NCBI GenBank assembly: GCA_038320885.1
Contig: JBBQER010000004.1
Coordinates: forward strand, 1 to 64,000
DNA length: 64,000 nucleotides
Origin: JBBQER01 sp038320885
GTDB taxonomy: Bacteria > Actinomycetota > Acidimicrobiia > IMCC26256 > PALSA-610
Direction: 5' to 3'
Part shown: positions 61,257-64,000 of the stretch, piece by piece
Numbering within the stretch: the first letter of the stretch is position 1
Layout: every line of letters starts with the position of its first letter
Translations under genes and position numbers: made by a program
Notes under the pieces: model-generated
Told to the model about the DNA's origin: nothing
Seen by the model: the letters and a program-made list of their open reading frames with translations, nothing else
Database searches by the model: none

Positions 61257-61996
61257 ACGGCACCCTCGCGCACCGGCACGGTCCGTACCGTCACGAGCAC
61301 CACCACCATGGTCCCCATCGCCACAAGCCGATGCCATTCCGGTCGCGTGAGCACACCGATCACGAGCAAGAGCACCACCACGAACACGGACACACGCACG
61401 GCCGCGTCGATCGTTCCATCGTCCGATCCCGCGCCGGCGTGCGAGCCGTTTCGATGAGTCTCGCGATACTCGCGGTTACCGCGGCGTTGCAGGCGATCGT
61501 CTTCGCCATGTCCGGTTCGGTCGCGCTGCTCGCGGACCTGATCCACAACGGAGGCGACGCGCTCACCGCGATCCCGCTCGGCATCGCCTTCCTGCTCAGA
61601 AGCGAACGCGGAGAACGGTGGTCTGGATACGCGGTCGTGCTCACCATCTTGGCCAGCGCCATGATCGCCGCCGGGGAGGCGGTCGATCGCCTCTTCCACC
61701 CCCAGAACCTTCACCACTTGATCCCGCTCGCGATCGCGGGATTGATTGGATTTGCCGGGAACGAGCTCGCTGCCAGAGTGCGGCTACGAGCCGGGGCCCG
61801 GCTGGGCAGTCCGGCGTTGATCGCCGACGGTCATCACGCCCGAGTAGACGGCTTCGTTTCGCTCGGCGTGATCGCATCGGCGGCCATGGTCGGGCTGGGC
61901 GTGACGGTGGCGGACCCGCTCATCGGGCTCGCGATCACCGCGCTCATCTTGCGGATCACCGGGCAGGCATGGCGCACCGTTCGCGCCGGGGCCTAG
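61253..61996 (+). CDS. short CDF-family (cation diffusion facilitator) metal transporter, His-rich N-terminus
   Basis: A 247-residue transporter. The first ~60 residues are extremely His-rich (RHGPYRHEHHHHGPHRHKP, DHEQEHHHEHGHTHGR), a metal-binding sensor or buffer. Six membrane helices follow with the transport-site residues DLIHNGGDAL and DGHHARVDGF. The protein ends right after the sixth helix, so the usual cytosolic dimerization domain (~80-90 residues) is missing. Zn(II), Cd(II) or Co(II) export is likely from the family. It is coupled to the upstream GT39-like gene and shares a CTAG with the convergent hydrolase gene. Confidence 0.88.
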   Translation: MNGTLAHRHGPYRHEHHHHGPHRHKPMPFRSREHTDHEQEHHHEHGHTHGRVDRSIVRSRAGVRAVSMSLAILAVTAALQAIVFAMSGSVALLADLIHNGGDALTAIPLGIAFLLRSERGERWSGYAVVLTILASAMIAAGEAVDRLFHPQNLHHLIPLAIAGLIGFAGNELAARVRLRAGARLGSPALIADGHHARVDGFVSLGVIASAAMVGLGVTVADPLIGLAITALILRITGQAWRTVRAGA

Positions 61997-63138
61997 CCGG
62001 GCCGCACCGAGAACTGGTATCCGCTCCGGAAGACCGGCTGGAGCTTGACGAAGTCGCCGGTCTGCGTCGCCGAGATCGTCATGCCGTCGCCGACGTAGAT
62101 GCCGACGTGGTGGTGGTCGGCGTAATAGATGGACAGGTCGCCCGGCTCGAGCGCGCCGTCGGGCACTTGCGGGAACATCGATCCTTGCGCACCGGAGTAG
62201 TGCGGCATCGACACTCCTCCTTGGGCCCAGGCCATCATCGTCAGTCCGGAGCAATCGAACGAATCGGGCCCGGTGCCGGCGTATTGATACGGCTTTCCGA
62301 GTTGCGCCTTGGCGTACGCGACTGCCGCGGCGGCACCCGCCGACGGTGCCGGGACATCGGGAACGGGCGCGTTGCCGGGATCGACACCGGGGGTGCCGCT
62401 CGTCGCTGAGGGTTCGCTTGCGACACCTTGCGGAGCGACCGTCGTCGACGTCGACGTCGCAATGAGGTGCAGACGCGCCGCCTCGGCGTCACTGCGCGCC
62501 TTCTCGGCCGCGGCCTGCCGCTGCTCTTCCTGCGCGATCAGCGTCGCGATCTCGCCGTTGACCGACGCGAGCAGGTCAGCCTGCTTCGCGTTGGCGGCTT
62601 CGACGTCGCGCTGACTGGCGGCGATCGCGTCGATCTGGCTTTGTGCGCGTTGCTTCGCATCCTCGAGCTCGCTCTTCTTCACGCGCAGGTCAGCGCGCGC
62701 CGCCGAGAGCTGCTCGAGTGACGATCGATCACGATCGGCGGTCGCGGCTCCGTACTCGGAACGGCTGCCGGCCTCTTTCACACTCGAGACGTCCATCCAG
62801 GCGATCGGCGATTGGCTGCCGGCAGTCATGTACAGCGCCGCGGCCCGGCGCTCGACGATCGCGCTGGTGCGCTCGGTCTCCGCCTGCGCCACCGATATCC
62901 GGCTCTCGATTCCCGAGATGCTCCGCGTCACGGCATCGAGCGCGATCTTGGCTCCGTTGTACTGCTCGGCCAGTATCGAGATCTTCTCGCCGTTGGCGTC
63001 GATCTCGGCCTTCAACTGCCGCGCTTGCGCCACCTTGTCGGCGATCGTCGCACCGGAAGCGAGCGACGGCACGAACGCGCCGGCGAGCATCGCGATGCAC
63101 ACGCCCATCAAGGTCATGCGCGCGAATCGTTGCTTCAT
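61993..63138 (-). CDS. secreted NlpC/P60 peptidoglycan hydrolase with coiled coil
   Basis: A 381-residue exported protein. The signal peptide ends about residue 27, then comes a ~190-residue coiled coil (VAQARQLKAEIDANGEKIS and AKQRAQSQIDAIAASQRD), a Ser/Pro linker and an NlpC/P60 domain with catalytic Cys in DSFDCSGLTMMAW and His in HHHVGIYVGDG. This is the RipA/CwlO layout, an endopeptidase that cleaves peptidoglycan stems, often activated by the coiled coil. ATG 63138 has GGGAG five bases upstream; ATG 63156 is the alternative. It is convergent with the CDF gene. Confidence 0.92.
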   Translation of the reverse strand: MKQRFARMTLMGVCIAMLAGAFVPSLASGATIADKVAQARQLKAEIDANGEKISILAEQYNGAKIALDAVTRSISGIESRISVAQAETERTSAIVERRAAALYMTAGSQSPIAWMDVSSVKEAGSRSEYGAATADRDRSSLEQLSAARADLRVKKSELEDAKQRAQSQIDAIAASQRDVEAANAKQADLLASVNGEIATLIAQEEQRQAAAEKARSDAEAARLHLIATSTSTTVAPQGVASEPSATSGTPGVDPGNAPVPDVPAPSAGAAAAVAYAKAQLGKPYQYAGTGPDSFDCSGLTMMAWAQGGVSMPHYSGAQGSMFPQVPDGALEPGDLSIYYADHHHVGIYVGDGMTISATQTGDFVKLQPVFRSGYQFSVRPG

Positions 63139-63289
63139 GGGGACTCCCGTGGACATGGTCCGGGTCGGGTCCTTGCGGAGCGCTGGTTCGCGCAAGTGGC
63201 TAGCTGCGGGCGCGCGTCGAACGAGCCCGTGTGAGATTGGATCCTACGACACTAGGTCGTCGCGATCTGGAATGCGACTCGACGCGACG

Positions 63290-64000
63290 CTAACGGGAGA
63301 TCGCGACCAACGTCACGTCGCTCGTGAAGGTGTTGCGCGTGAACGAGATGCCGCGGTTCGTGAGGTTCGCGCCGTTGTCGGCCGCTACGCCCGACTTGCC
63401 CGCGCCGCTCACGAGGTTGTCGTGGATGTTCAGGTTCTCGAGCAGGCCGGGCCTGCCCTCAGGGCGATCCTGTTGTGTACCGGTGATCCCGTTGCAGTTG
63501 TCGGTCACGATGTTGTCCGCAACGACGGCCCGGTCCGACGAAGCGAGCGTGATGCCCCCGCCCCACAACCACGCGCAGCCCGACCCGTCCTTCTTGGTGT
63601 GCATCCCGTTGCGGGTTACCACGTTGTTGGTGACCGTCGCACCCGAGCTGATCTCGATGAAGATTCCCTCGGCCCAGTTGTCGGCAACCCGATTGCCGGT
63701 AATCGTCGCGCCGCTGGCGTTGAGGTCGGCCCACAAGCCCTTGCACGCGTTGTCGTGGAGGTAGCTGTTCTTCACGGTGACGTTCCGCGCGGTCCACTTC
63801 ACCCCGCCGCCCTCGTAGCCGCAGCTGGTGTGTGCGGTCGTGTACGTGTCGTCGGTGAAGTTGTTGTGGTCGACCTCCGCGCCGTCGATCACCCAGCCGT
63901 GCGCGCCCCCACCGCCACCGATGCCGAGGCTGCGGTTGTTGTAGTAGCGCCCGCCGCGAACCACGGAGTCGACGCCGAGGTTCGCGCCGGTACCGCCCTC
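63290..64000 (-). CDS. right-handed parallel beta-helix protein (5' end outside the window)
   Basis: An open frame of 236 residues continues through the right edge. The sequence is a stack of ~22-residue turns with Asn-ladders (VTVKNSYLHDNACKGLWADL, ITGNRVADNWAEGIFIEISS, VTNNVVTRNGMHTKKDGSG), the NosD/pectate-lyase-like beta-helix. Such proteins are usually secreted and bind or cleave polysaccharide, but catalytic residues are not identifiable here. It ends GISFTRNTFTSDVTLVAISR. The distance of 151 bases to the hydrolase gene on the same strand suggests separate transcription or a loose operon. Confidence 0.85.
   Translation of the reverse strand, partial: EGGTGANLGVDSVVRGGRYYNNRSLGIGGGGGAHGWVIDGAEVDHNNFTDDTYTTAHTSCGYEGGGVKWTARNVTVKNSYLHDNACKGLWADLNASGATITGNRVADNWAEGIFIEISSGATVTNNVVTRNGMHTKKDGSGCAWLWGGGITLASSDRAVVADNIVTDNCNGITGTQQDRPEGRPGLLENLNIHDNLVSGAGKSGVAADNGANLTNRGISFTRNTFTSDVTLVAISR

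Noticed and set aside
63139..63289. c-di-AMP (ydaO) riboswitch upstream of the NlpC/P60 gene
   Set aside because: Such riboswitches are common before RipA/Rpf-type hydrolases in actinobacteria, but I could not find the conserved elements in these 151 bases.
1..64000. CRISPR arrays, IS elements, prophage or tRNA genes
   Set aside because: I saw no spaced direct repeats, transposase or phage-type gene, or cloverleaf-like sequence when reading through the window.

Overview
The window is high-GC DNA with strongly G/C-biased third codon positions, many GTG starts and dense ATGA/GTGA stop-start overlaps. A wax-ester-synthase/DGAT-family acyltransferase, a polyprenol-phosphomannose-type GT-C mannosyltransferase, a remnant of an F420-type PPOX protein, a three-helix-bundle small protein and a PadR-controlled FtsX exporter together point to an actinobacterium. 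An Acidimicrobiia-like lineage is my best guess, but that is inference. I saw no rRNA, tRNA, insertion sequence, phage gene or CRISPR array.

Region 1 (1-22919) is an exopolysaccharide or capsule cluster. A Wzz/BY-kinase protein (205-1803) opens it and a low-molecular-weight tyrosine phosphatase (19714-20274) lies near its far end. Between them are a large secreted propeller/glycosidase/discoidin protein, a Wzy-like polymerase or ligase, a Wzx-like flippase, nine glycosyltransferases of the GT4-like and GT2 types, a methyltransferase, a left-handed beta-helix acetyltransferase and a sulfotransferase. A polytopic GT-C-like protein follows (20670-22919).

Region 2 (22926-35755) is mixed metabolism. 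It holds a WS/DGAT acyltransferase, an EstB-like serine hydrolase, a CsbD protein divergent from a receiver-PAS-PAS protein with a degenerate histidine-kinase end, a molybdate transporter (modABC), a nitronate-monooxygenase-family flavoprotein, a class III aminotransferase, an acyl-CoA thioesterase and a pirin.

Region 3 (35869-45110) carries a branched-chain amino-acid-type ABC importer. The permease LivH is fused to an exported N-terminal beta-domain, and LivK lies convergent to livHMGF. A DMT exporter, a phosphoribosyltransferase and two lipoproteins follow.

Region 4 (45141-64000) is envelope-related. It has a PadR-controlled FtsX exporter whose ATPase has Gln in place of the Walker A Lys, and a UppP operon divergent from an RpiR regulator. 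A five-gene coupled operon (lipoprotein, two ATPases, FtsX permease, mannosyltransferase) is divergent from an OmpR/histidine-kinase pair. The window ends with a GT39-like protein, a short His-rich CDF transporter, an NlpC/P60 hydrolase and a truncated beta-helix protein.

The points most worth a second look are the three-hairpin leader at 26288-26416, the kinase-dead sensor behind it, the Walker A substitution at 48236-48238, the LivH fusion, and the exporter/mannosyltransferase/two-component module at 51770-59882.
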